Below are positions 1 to 10,842 of a stretch of DNA of 64,000 nucleotides, piece after piece. Position 1 is the stretch's first letter, and each line of letters opens with the position of its first letter. Source of the stretch: Medicago truncatula (lineage: Eukaryota > Streptophyta > Magnoliopsida > Fabales > Fabaceae). The notes below the pieces were generated by a model. That model was not told where the DNA came from. It worked only from the letters and a program-made list of their open reading frames with translations, and did not search any database. Position numbers and translations under genes: made by a program. The DNA is taken from contig NC_053049.1 of NCBI RefSeq assembly GCF_003473485.1, forward strand, positions 11,532,001-11,596,000, in the 5' to 3' direction.

Positions 1-48
1 TAACATATTGTTCTAAACCTTTTCAATTTTCAGATTCATTTAAAGATA

Positions 49-445
49 GGTCAAATACCTCCCTGAGTCCTTTAAGTTTCACGTTTGTTTTAGATAGGTC
101 ATTTCTATCAACCTCCGTTAAGCCAAAGTTGTTATGTTCGTTAAGGCAAAGTTGATTTGCCCGTTAAATGGGTGAGTGATTCTCTTTGACACTTGACATC
201 AATTTTTTCCCCAACCAGATCAACTTTGGTTTAACGGACATAACAACTTTGGCTTAATGGAAGTTGATAGAAGAGACCTATCTGAAACAAACTCGAAACT
301 TAAAGGACTTATCTGAACCTTAAAAACTTAAAGAACCTATCTGAAACAAACTTGAAACTTAAAGAACTTATCTAAAACCTTAAAAACTTAAATAATCTAT
401 CTAAAACAAACATGAAATTTAAATAATTCGGGAATGTATTTGGCC
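49..445. mobile_element. MULE-type foldback element (non-autonomous)
   Basis: The element has long inverted arms. The left arm (49-155) reads ggtcaaatacctccc..., and the right arm ends ...gaatgtatttggcc at 445. It is flanked by a perfect 10-bp direct repeat, tttaaagata, at 39-48 and 446-455. A 9-10 bp duplication plus GG...CC ends is typical of Mutator-like elements. The right arm is longer because about 59 bp of arm sequence is tandemly repeated (277-335, 336-394, 395-445). No coding sequence is seen, so it is a MITE-like derivative. The class is inferred from termini and duplication length. Confidence 0.75.
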
Positions 446-515
446 TTTAAAGATATTAATCGCAAATAAGTGGCCCTTCTCAAATAACTATTCACAACAT
501 TATTATTATTGGACA

Positions 516-958
516 CTACTACCTCCGTCCCTAATTATAAGACACTTTTGAAAAAATAACGGGAATTAAGATAGTGGATATTTGTATTAAATATGTTTGT
601 AATTACTATTATTTTTACAATTTTATCCTTTAAGAAAGAGGGTTGGCTTATGTTTTCAACATTCTATTTATTGCTAATTGAAGAAAAAGATGTATAATAA
701 ATAGGGACATGTATGTAAAGAAATAATTAATGTAGTTGAAAATAGAAAAGTGGTCTTATAAAAAGGGACAAAAAATTCCCGTGAGCGTAGCTCAGTTAGT
801 AGGAATATTGCATATTATATGCAGGAGCGGGGTTCGAACCTCGGACACTCCACTTCTCCACAATTAAATTGTATGAGCTCTAGCCGCTAGGCTACTTGAC
901 AAAAAAAAAAAGGGGATAGAAAAATTCTCAAACAGATCTTATAATTAAAGACGAGGTT
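516..958. mobile_element. Stowaway-like MITE containing a SINE
   Basis: The left end carries the plant-MITE terminus ctccgtccctaattataag (523-541) next to a TA. The right end near 940-958 (gatcttataattaaagacga) is a diverged inverted copy. A second candidate right end, gtcttataaaaagggac at 753-769, lies directly beside the SINE insertion at 781, so the true right boundary is ambiguous. No ORF is present. Confidence 0.45.
781..911 (+). mobile_element. tRNA-derived SINE, family 1, copy A
   Basis: It begins gtgagcgtagctcagttag, a Pol III A box, and has a B box ggttcgaacc at 831-840. It ends in an 11-base A tail (901-911). Two more copies occur in the window (9457-9589 and 49411-49497). Flanks agggacaaaaaattc and aggggatagaaaaattc look like a diverged target duplication. 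It is not a tRNA gene: the tRNA-like part does not close an acceptor stem. Confidence 0.8.
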
Positions 959-965
959 GTATCAT

Positions 966-2044
966 TGACTATATATGTCAGTGTGGTGGTCACGTCAAGT
1001 CTTTCTTCATGCAATAATATCAATTATGCAATCAACTTTATCAATCTGCTTGTCTTTTTCCCTATACTTTTGTCGGCAAATTTTACCGTAGAGGTGAAAA
1101 TCGTTTTTCACAAATAGAAGTTAAAAAAAATGTTTCATCAATATTAAATTGTTTTTCAGTTAAGACGAGTGAGTTAAAATTGAAAGAAAAAAAAAATAAG
1201 TTTATACTATAGTTATAAGTAAGCTAGTATAAAAAATTATCAAATAAATTATAAATTAGTAAAATAAATTATAAGCTCATAAAAAAAGTTACCAAACATA
1301 TCATTTTTGTTATACGAGTTTATAAACTATAAACTCGAAATCTGACATTGTTGGACAAAGTTTTGTCAAAACAAGAAAAACAATTGTTTGAATTTTGAGA
1401 CATTCAATTTTTTTTTTTGAACTAGCATCATTCAGGTCACTATATTTTTTTTTTTGCACAATTCAGGTCACTATGTTGACACCAAAGATAAGAAGAATCG
1501 TACATATTAGAATTTGTGGTTGGACCTGACACAATTTGATGATTCCAACCTGTGAGACGATGATTATCCTTACTTATAAACACTTGTTTAGACTCATCTC
1601 TCATCCAATATAAGATTTTTAACGCATTCTATCACGTCCAGCACTATTGTACTTGATGCGTATATCTACTTCAAAGAAAACTATCCTCATCGAAATTTCT
1701 AACAATTTTCATCATAATTGATCGATCATTCATTGCATTGGTCCACACGCTAGAATTTATTTATAGTTGAAACTTCAAAGATGAAAATTGTGCAACTTTT
1801 CTTTGTATATTTATTATTTTGTCAGATGTAGATACAATTATTATTACTACTATTCATTCATCCAACTATATGCATTGCCAACCACCCAAAAATAGTACTG
1901 TTATCATTATCAATTCATTCATATCCAAGTCTTCTTGAGTCTTTGCTCCTTACTAGCTATCACTTCTATCCTTCAATCTTCATATCTCTTCAAAATTTCA
2001 TTTACAACTTTTTATCCTTTGCTTCTTTACTTTACCATTCAGAG
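966..2044. other. intergenic / NLR promoter region
   Basis: This is AT-rich DNA with no convincing ORF. It holds short poly-A/T tracts and a fragment near 1195-1330 rich in ataagct-type words, similar to dispersed legume repeats. The segment just upstream of 2045 should contain the NLR promoter and 5' UTR. No clear TATA box can be assigned. Confidence 0.5.
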
Positions 2045-5000
2045 ATGGCTGCAGCTTTGATTGGAGGTGCATTTCTGTCTGCTTCAGTTCAAACCCTAAT
2101 GGACAAACTAACTTCAACTGAGTTTCGTGATTATATCACAAAAACCAAGTTGAATGAATCATTGATGGAAGAAATGGAAACAACACTACTTGCTCTTGAG
2201 GTTGTGCTTGATGATGCAGAAGAGAAGCAGATCCTTCAACCCAAAATCAAACAATGGCTTGATCGGTTGAAAGATGCAATCTTTGATGCTGAGGATTTGC
2301 TTAATGAAATCAGCTATGATGCCTTGCGATGCAAGGTAGAGAAGAAACAAGATGGAAACATTACAGATCAGTTTTGGAACTTGCTTTCAACTAAAAACTC
2401 AAATGGAGAGAGCAATTCTGAAATGGAGAAGATTTGTAAAAGGCTGCAAACTTTTGTCCAGCAGAGTAACATCTTGGGCTTGCAAAGAACTGTAAGAGGT
2501 AGAGTTTCTCGTAGAACACCATCAAGTTCAGTGGTGAATGAATCTGTTATGGTGGGAAGGAATGAAGATAAAGATAGACTCCTTGATGTGTTGGTATCAG
2601 ACTGTGGTACCAGCAGATATAATAATTTAGGTGTTGTTGCAATTTTGGTTATGGGAGGCGTCGGTAAAACGACCCTTGCACAACTTGTTTACAACGATGA
2701 AAAAGTTGAACAGCATTTTGATCTCAAAGCATGGGTTTGTGTATCGGAGGATTTCGATGTCGTGAGGATAACCAAGTCCCTCCTTGAATCTGTTGTTAGA
2801 AACACAACGTCTGTCAATTCAAAAGTCTGGGAAAGCAATAATCTTGATATCCTTCAAGTTGAATTAATGAAGCATTTGAAGGATAGAAGAATTTTGTTTG
2901 TGTTGGACGACATATGGAACGACAATTATCTTGATTGGGATCGGTTAATAACTCCCTTGATTAATGGAGAAACTGTAAGCAAGGTGATCATAACAACACG
3001 CGAAGAGAAAGTTGCAGAGGTCGCATGCGCATTTCCTATTCATAAATTAGAACCTCTATCTGATGAAGATTGTTGGTCTTTACTCTCGAAGCATGCATTT
3101 GGCGGTGAAGAATTTCTTCGGGGTAAATACCCAAACCTAGAAGAGATTGGCAGGAAGATTGCTAGAAAGTGTGGTGGATTGCCAATTGCTGCAAAAGCAC
3201 TTGGAGGACTAATGCATTCAAAGGTAGTTGAAAAGGAGTGGACTACAATTCTGCATAGCGACATATGGAACTTAAAAAATGATACAATCCTGCCAGCTTT
3301 GCATTTGAGTTATCAATATCTTCCCTCTCATTTAAAAAGATGTTTCGCCTATTGCTCAATTTTTCCAAAGGATTACCCACTTGATAGGAAGAAATTGGTT
3401 TTGTTGTGGATGGCAGAAGGCTTCCTGGATTATTGTCATGGCCAAAAAGTGGTGGAGGAATTCGGCGATGATTGTTTTGCTGAATTGTTATCTAGATCGT
3501 TAATTCAACAATCAAATGATGATGCTCATGGAGAAAAGTTTGTCATGCATGACCTTGTCAATGATTTAGCTACATTCATATCAGGAAAAAGTTGTTGCAG
3601 ACTTGAATGTGGTAACATCTCTAAAAATATTCGTCATTTGTCATATAATCAAGAAGTGCGTGACATTTTCATGAAGTTTAAGAATTTCTACAATTTCAAA
3701 TGCTTGCGAAGCTTCCTACCCATTGATTTCTCGGATTTTAATATTCACTTATCCACCAAGGTGGTTGTTGATTTGCTACCAACACTCAAAAGGTTGCATG
3801 TGTTATCGCTATCAAAGTATACAAACATCTTCGAGCTACCAGATTCAATTGGCAATTTGGTGCAATTGCGATATCTAGATCTCTCCTCCACTAATATCGG
3901 TAGCTTGCCTGATACAATATGCAACCTTTACAATTTGCAAACCTTGCTTTTATCAAGATGTCAGTGTCTCACTGAATTGCCAGTACATATGGGAAATTTA
4001 ATCAACTTACGTCACCTTGATATAAGTTCTACGGATATAAAGGAGTTGCCAATGGAAATTTGTGGGCTAGAAAGTCTCCAAACTTTGACAGATTTTATAG
4101 TGGGGAAGCCACAAGTAGGACCAAGTATCAAAGAACTTAGGAAATTCCCCCACCTACAAGGAAGCTTAACCATCAAGAACCTGCATAATGTCATTGATGC
4201 CACAGAGGCAGAAGATGCCAACCTTAAAAGCAAAGAGCAAATTGAGATATTAAATCTGAAATGGGGAAAATTAAGTGAAGACTCGCTAAAAGTGAAAGTT
4301 GTGCTTGATATGTTGCATCCACCAATAAACTCGAAGGGACTGAGCATTGACTTGTATGGTGGGACAAGTTTTCCGAATTGGTTGGGTGATTCTTCATTTT
4401 CTAAAATGGTGTCCCTTTACATCAATGATTGTGAATATTGCATGACACTTCCACCGCTAGGGCAACTACCATCTCTCAAGAAACTGAGTATAAGGAATAT
4501 GTTGATGTTGGAGACAATTGGCCAAGAGTTCTATTGTGTCAAGGAAGGAAAAGCTTCTAATTCTTCCTTCCAACCATTTTCATCCCTTGAATGTATAACA
4601 TTTGTCAACATGCAAAATTGGAAGGAATGGCTTCCTTTTGAAGGCAAATTTTTTTCTTTTCCTCGTCTTAGAACTCTTGAGTTACATAGTTGTCATGAGC
4701 TAAGGGGACATTTGCCTAGCCACCTTCCTTGCATAGAAAAAATTAATATAACAGGTTGTGCCCATCTTTTGGAAACACCATCTGCTTTGCATTGGTTGTC
4801 GTCAATAAAAAAAATTGATATCAATGATGGAATGACCGAACTGTCTTTACTTGGGAGTGACTCTCCGTGTATGAGGCAGCATATAGCGATTGAAAAGTGT
4901 GTCACGTTGTCATCTGTGCCAAAATTGATTCAGTGCAGCAATTTTCTTCAAGACTTGAGACTCTATAAGATTCCGTCTCTCACTGCATTTCCTACGGAGG

Positions 5001-5930
5001 GTCTACCTACTTCATTGCAATCACTTTGTGTTCATAGTTGTGAGAATTTATCATTCCTTCCTCCTGAAACGTGGAGCAATTACAAGTCTCTTGTGTCGCT
5101 TGAGTTATTTAGTAGCTGTGATGCACTTACATCCTTTCCACTTGATGGTTTCCCTGCGCTCCAAAGACTAAAACTATATGATTGTAGGTGTCTGGATTCC
5201 ATTTTTATTTTAGAAAGTCCTTCATGTTGGTCGTCAAGCCTCCGATCTCTTGAAATCAAATCCCATGACTCAATTGGATCACTTCAAGTCAAACTTCGGA
5301 TGGACATGCTCACTGCTCTTGAAGTTTTGTCTCTGAATTGTCCAGAGTTGTCATTTTGTGAAGATGTTTCTCTACCTCCCAAATTAGAATCAATTGAGAT
5401 TTTGTCGGAAAGATCAACGCCGCCTGTTACGGAATGGGGTCTCAAAGATCTGACCGCTCTTTCACGGTTGACTATTGGAGTGGGTGATGATATACTTAAC
5501 ACCTTGATGAAGCAGTCGTTGCTACCCATCTCCCTTGTGTCTCTGACTATCGATTGTCGCTACAAAATGAAGCCCTATGATGGAAGTGGGCTTCGATACC
5601 TCTCCTCTCTCAAAGATCTTTCATTTTGGTGTAGTGAACACTTTGAGTCATTACCAGAAAACTTCCTCCCATCCTCGCTGATATCACTTAAATTTTTTTT
5701 TTTGTAACAAGCTCGAGTCATTGCCTGAAAACTGCCTCCCTTCCTCGTTGGAAAATCTTGTACTTGGTTATTGTGAAAAGCTTGGGTCATTACCAGTAGA
5801 AAACCTCCCTGACTCTCTTAAGATACTTTACATAAGGGAATGCCCTGTATTAGAAAGCTATATATGGAAGCATCGGTCCAAAATTGCTCACATCCCTGTC
5901 AAAGAAATAAATGGTGACGTTTTTCTTTAA
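2045..5930 (+). CDS. CC-NBS-LRR disease-resistance protein (RPP13-like/CNL), frameshifted near 3' end
   Basis: Encodes an intracellular immune receptor of the coiled-coil NLR class, which senses pathogen effectors. I chose ATG 2045 because MAAALIGGAFLSA is the usual start of this subfamily; the open frame begins 34 codons earlier without a better start. Order: coiled-coil N terminus with an EDxxE-like DAEDLLNEI; P-loop GGVGKTT (residues 204-210); RNBS-A; kinase-2 LDDIW (D288-D289, with W as in CNLs); RNBS-B; GLPI (around 378); RNBS-D CFAYCSIFPKDY; MHD (501-503); then LRRs from about 560 to the end. The frame stops at 5705-5707, just after an 11-T run (5693-5703). One base less in the run would open a further ~74 codons, with LRR sequence ending ...INGDVFL at 5930. 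It is either a natural truncation or a homopolymer sequencing error. Confidence 0.85.
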
Positions 5931-5945
5931 GCATTCTTGATTCAG

Positions 5946-6446
5946 GTACGTTTTTCCTTAACTTCTTCGACATATATGATCTATGTATGAGGTTTATAAT
6001 GTTCATTTGATGACTAACACACCGAGCAAAAATCGACTCCCCATTCAATCTTATGCACATTGTTGAATAAAGTTACACTGCTACATTTGTCATACCTGGA
6101 ATAAGTCATTATGATTTGCTATGAAATATTGTGCTTGCTTGTGAAGATAAACAGAATTATTTGTTTTTGTTATCTGGAATCTGAACAATTTACAAAAGTA
6201 ATTTTCTTAACTTCTTTCACCACATTCATTGCTACATATAGCCAAAGTTTGTTACTAACTAGTCCCTTGCTGATATTGTCCAACTACTTTTTTCAAAATC
6301 ACTATATAAATCAATTTTCACTTCTTGGTTCATTCATTCTGTGCAAACTGTTAGTCAATTTCAATTATATTAATAGAATTGTCACTCACATAGATTTCAA
6401 TATTGAAAAAGAAATGAAATATATATCTCTTTTGACTTCTTTTCAG
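5946..6446 (+). other. probable 3' UTR intron of the NLR gene
   Basis: A donor (ttcag/gtacgt at 5945/5946) follows the stop at 5930. A pyrimidine-rich acceptor (cttcttttcag/gagatc) ends at 6446. An intron in the 3' UTR is common in legume CNL genes. Inferred from splice signals only. Confidence 0.5.
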
Positions 6447-6460
6447 GAGATCAAGGCCTA

Positions 6461-7315
6461 AATGGATCAAAATCAGCTCATTTGATGAATTGAAGACAAA
6501 AGTGGAGCATGTTATTTTTATCATGATTCTTCTTGTAAAAATGTTTATATAATTTGTTAAATATTCTTATTCCTATATACATTTGTTGAATAGAGTTTTA
6601 CATACAGTATCTCCTTTCTTCAAAATGCTGAAGTTAATCCTGGTTGAGAGCTTAAGGTTAAGTTTTGTTCTAATATTGATGAAAATTGTATATTTTGCAA
6701 GAATTAGGTGAATATATATTTCATCTTCTAACTAAATAAAACTTCCTTGCTAAAAATATGTATACTAATTTTCTACTCCTTAGAAATATTAAAATTGAAT
6801 TTTTTTTAAAATGTTTTAGAATAAATCATGCCCTTTCACTATAAAAATACTCTTCAAAGATGCCAAGTCTTGAACGAGAACCTCAAGGTTGAAGAGTAAA
6901 TCTTGCAAACAAGCGACCTATAGGAAACTCGCGGGAAAAACACTCTAAAATAACTAATAAACGAAGTCTAACAAGTATAAGAAAAGTGAGTAATCACTTA
7001 TATAATGAGTCAAAATATCATAAAATAAGTCAATCAAGCATTGCATTGAACAAGCGATGAAGTCTAGAATCATGCAATTCACTCTTGATTCAGAATAAGA
7101 ACATGCAAAAAAAAAAAAAAAAGAATACATTAATCTTGGTTGGTCCATCAAATGATAATCCTAGACTCCTTCTTTACTCACCCTATTGATTTCTCGCACC
7201 TTTTGTCGTTCAGATTAACAACATAAAAACCTCAAAAACGCTTAAAACATTTTGGATTTTAAAATCTGAATAAGAGCGCGAGAAACTTATAGGTGAGAAA
7301 AGTAATAACCTAATC
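6461..7315. other. intergenic between NLR and C2 gene 3' ends
   Basis: AT-rich, with no convincing gene. The small open frames here have no recognisable product. The two flanking genes converge on this stretch, so it should hold both polyadenylation regions. Confidence 0.5.
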
Positions 7316-8441
7316 TTAATTCTTCTTTCGTTTATCTTTGGAATTAATCTTTTTGTTATAGGAAAACAAAAACTTCCACCATGATGTTCTCCAAATGTAT
7401 CCCCAAATTGAATGGTTTGGTTCTTTCTTCTCAACAATGGATTCTTGATTCCTCATCACATACTTTTCTCTCTGCATTGAGTAACACCGATTCTTTTATT
7501 AGCATATATACATACAATTAATTTTACTCACTTTAAAACAAAAAAACAAAAAAAACTCATGCTTACATTTGCGATGAATTTAAATCCAATCTTTATTTGT
7601 CCTTTGTAGGTGTCATCTTCAAGAACCACATTATATGCAGCTGGTAGTGTTTCTATATATCCTTGGTTAGTTCCTTCAGTGATTATTCCACCTATATCAA
7701 TCCTGTTTCATGGGTGGAACAAATGAAACAAGATAGTATATGAATATATTTTAAGATTTTATTAATAAGAATTAGAGAAAGGAATTACTTGGCTTCACCA
7801 ACAAAGCCACCATTTGTGAAGAGTTCTGTGTCCATGATTTTACATTTAAGATAAGTTGAGTTGATCTTGCAATCAGAAGATGAGAAATCAAATATGAATT
7901 TTTCATTCCAACAAGGTTTCTCATGTTTTCCTGCATATCACATCTAAAAATTTAGTTATTTTTATTTATAATCTTGATCATTTGTGGTTGGTCCAACCGG
8001 TACAATTAAATCTCAACCATTAAATGAAACCACAATCTAGATTTAATGATTGAAATTTGATTGGACCTGTTGGGTCGTATCGGAGAGTTTGTGAGCTCAA
8101 AATTTTATTACAAGATTAGAAATTTTAACCTTTTGAAACCTTGCTTCTTTGAGACTGAGACCCACACTCAATAATCACATAGTAAGAAGGTGTTCCTATA
8201 ATGTTAGTACAAACAAAATGCCTCTAAGAAACTTTATTGATTCAATTTAACAAAGGAAATAGAAATATATTCATGATATATAAAAATAAAAAATTTAGAA
8301 TCAAAAGAAAATTAATCCATGTATTATAATTAACATGCTAAGAAATATATAGAGTGAAATTAAAGGAAGGATACCAACAATGTTTGTATGTCTAATGCCT
8401 TTGGCATTCACAAGAAGTACTTCAAAAATTCCTGTTTCCAT
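7316..8441 (-). CDS. C2-domain protein (elicitor-responsive protein 3-like), five exons
   Basis: Exons on the minus strand: 8441-8375, 8195-8130, 7930-7789, 7702-7567, 7471-7316. All introns are GT-AG, phases agree, and the total is 567 nt (188 residues). It starts METGIFEVLLVNAKGI, the beta-1 strand of a C2 domain, and continues through YYVIIECGSQSQRSKVS and KPCWNEKFIFDF to GFVGEAKIDIG and ETLPAAYNVVLEDD..GQIKIGFKF. That order is a single C2 domain as in plant elicitor-responsive protein 3/SRC2-type proteins, which bind membranes, often with Ca2+. The usual acidic Ca-loop residues are sparse, so Ca binding is doubtful. The last exon gives a basic, Trp-rich tail (IWRTSWWKF...KDKRKKN) after the C2 fold. 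A less likely alternative reads through the fourth intron to a stop near 7528. Confidence 0.72.
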
Positions 8442-9440
8442 GTGTATATGTTTGATTATGGGTCTAAAAGATGGAATTCATGGAAAAAGTTTTAGATATA
8501 TAAATATATTATTTTGGGTAAGAGGGACTGAAATGGTAGTTTCACTAATTCACTTAACGTATTAAGCTAGAGTTACAATGAAGTGTGACAATTTCAGTTT
8601 ATTTATTAATTAATCATTCAATCTAACTTTTTCTACGTAAATCAATTGTTTCAGTTATGTGACTGATAATCTTATTCAACAAGTTACAAGAGTTTTAATT
8701 TATGCAAGATTACTCAACTACGAAACTACCAAGTACCACTAATCAAATATTTTATCTTTGTTTGAGTAAGCAATATTTTAAAACTTAAAACATAAACCAA
8801 ACAAAAGCACAAGAAGTGTCACAATAGCCCTAAAACTAAATCTGCAATTAATCAAAAAAGACGAACCACGTACTTTATCTCCTCTCTCCCATGCATTCCG
8901 CCAAGATATATTTTATTTGAAGTTTTGAACTACTTGTGAGACAGCAAAAAATATACAAAGAAATTTAGGTATTAATATAAAAATTAAAATAATAAAGAGA
9001 CTACGAATACAATGAAAGTATGAGAGAGACTTGTCTCAAAAATTATACAAATATCATTTTGAAAACGTGGAAGTCACACGTACCTAAGATTAAAGATCAA
9101 AGATAATTAAGTCTTGCATCAAACAAAAATTCCCTATGTGAGTGAAGATTTTTACAGAGTCACATACCAAATCTTTTTCAAAGAAACGTACAAGTTGGTT
9201 CTTGAACTCTCTGAAGTTGTTCAATTAAACACACCAAAAGAAAATGTGTTTTCTTTTATATAGAATGTGTTTTGATTTTTGTTGAAAAACTTTGTGTTAA
9301 AACATATACTTTATAAATATAATTGTTAATTGATGTAATTTATATATTTAATTAACACACAAAGTTACATATATTTGTCTCACAAATTGTGTAAAATCAA
9401 TGTACCACATTTAAAACAAACAAATTAAAAACCATGACTA
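8442..9440. other. C2 gene upstream region
   Basis: AT-rich and without a protein-coding signal that I can support. It should contain the promoter and 5' UTR of the minus-strand C2 gene. I see no clear TATA box or cis motif worth naming. Confidence 0.4.
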
Positions 9441-9456
9441 ACAATGACATATATTT

Positions 9457-9589
9457 ATTCCTGTGAGCTTAACTCGGTTGATAGGGATATTGCATTTTAT
9501 GGGGCCGGATTTTGAACCCCGGACACTCCACTTCTCCACAATTAAATTGTGTGAGCTCTAGCCACTAGACTACTTAACAAAAAAAAAAA
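9457..9589 (+). mobile_element. tRNA-derived SINE, family 1, copy B
   Basis: This copy parallels the one at 781-911: an A-box-like gtgagcttaactcggttg, a degenerate B box (attttgaacccc), the shared 3' body (ccacttctccacaattaaat, gtgtgagctctagccact) and an A tail. A perfect 16-bp target-site duplication, acaatgacatatattt, occurs at 9441-9456 and 9590-9605. The perfect duplication suggests a fairly recent insertion. Confidence 0.9.
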
Positions 9590-9681
9590 ACAATGACATA
9601 TATTTTGTAGTCCCTCCGTTTTCAAAATACATATGTCGCACTCAACCACTTCACACATGTCAATGAATAACTTTAACTACT

Positions 9682-9804
9682 GTTTTTTTTTTAAGAAGCT
9701 AAATTAGCCCACCCAAATTGACACTGAAGAGAATCGAACCTAAGACCTCGAGAAGGAGCACACTCCCAGATCTCAAGCCAATACCGACATGCCAACCCAA
9801 GTGG
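9682..9804 (-). mobile_element. tRNA-derived SINE, family 2, minus orientation
   Basis: A poly-T stretch (9682-9692) followed by taagaagctaaattagccc and ending ccaacccaagtgg matches the copies at 20131-20250 and 30831-30959. Read on the minus strand, it carries a B-box-like ggttcgattc. A short imperfect duplication, actttaac, flanks it. It sits inside older DNA that begins tagtccctccgtttt (9609), itself a MITE-like terminus. Confidence 0.7.
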
Positions 9805-9829
9805 ACTTTAACCGTTAATATCTTTAATT

Positions 9830-10842
9830 AACTAAAATAAAAAATTATAAATATTTAATATTTAAAAATATTTATCAAGACAAATCGAACAATATATGCA
9901 CACCTCTGTTTCACAATATATGTCATTTTACAATTTACGATATCATTTGAACATTAACTTTTCATATTATTTACTATTTATTACTTTTGATATAAATGTG
10001 AAATGATCAAGTGCTCAAAATATTTTCTGATTCTCAAATACTTGAAATGCATGTGATAAAGAATCATCAAGTGCTCAAGTATTTTGTTATTGGAAGCTAA
10101 TATAACATACTAATATCAACTTGGTACTAATTTTCATAAAATAGAGGCGGCTTTAGCATTCAATATTTTTCTTAGATCTATATATATTGTTTTAAAATTA
10201 GTACTATTGTTCAATAAATGCTATACAAATCCAACCAAAAACAACAATTAGCACTGAACACATGATTTTTCATGTGCAATTGGAAACTCCAAATATATAT
10301 CATCATAAAATAAAACAAACACCTGATCAATTCTGTAACAAATCTAAAACTAACAGTGTTTTGTTCTCTTTCACCATAAAATAATGAAAAATATTTAAAG
10401 CTAGCTTTTGAAAGAAAAAAAAATAGGTATATGACCTCTAGCAAAATCATGGTTTTTTTAGGTCTTTGTGACCGTAATTTTTCACAATTGAGACAATCAG
10501 TCAGGTTTGATTGTGATTCTATACAACATCAAGTATCAACGTCGTGATCGCAGTTTGAAACCATGACCATGAGCACGACCTAAGTTGCAAAATCATGGCT
10601 TTGTATGTCTATGTGGCTACGTCGCTTTCAAAACTATAACAAATCAACTACATGCAGTTGCGATTCTCTACGATATCAAATATCATGACCATAATCATAA
10701 TTTAAATCATGATTTAACTATTCACATTTGAATATCAACAAAGTCTTTCTGTATATTTATTTTACATGTACCATTTTCACAACTTAGATCACTATAAATA
10801 TAATATAAATCAAAGAAAGTATAGTAATATGATATGATGAAT
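9830..10842. other. intergenic downstream of the dioxygenase
   Basis: AT-rich. A MITE-like terminus (cctctgtttcacaatatatg) lies near 9903. From about 10440 to 10700 there is a repetitive stretch with two related motifs (gattctatacaacatcaag and gattctctacgatatcaaa). No gene is seen. Confidence 0.4.

Noticed and set aside
781-850. Candidate tRNA gene (A and B boxes)
   Set aside because: No acceptor stem closes; it continues into a shared 3' body and A tail found in other copies, so it is a SINE.
4012-4347. Minus-strand open frames inside the NLR gene
   Set aside because: Shadows of the LRR coding strand.
6111-6461. 116-codon plus-strand open frame after the NLR
   Set aside because: Mostly the inferred 3' UTR intron; low-complexity hydrophobic translation with a non-ATG-like context.
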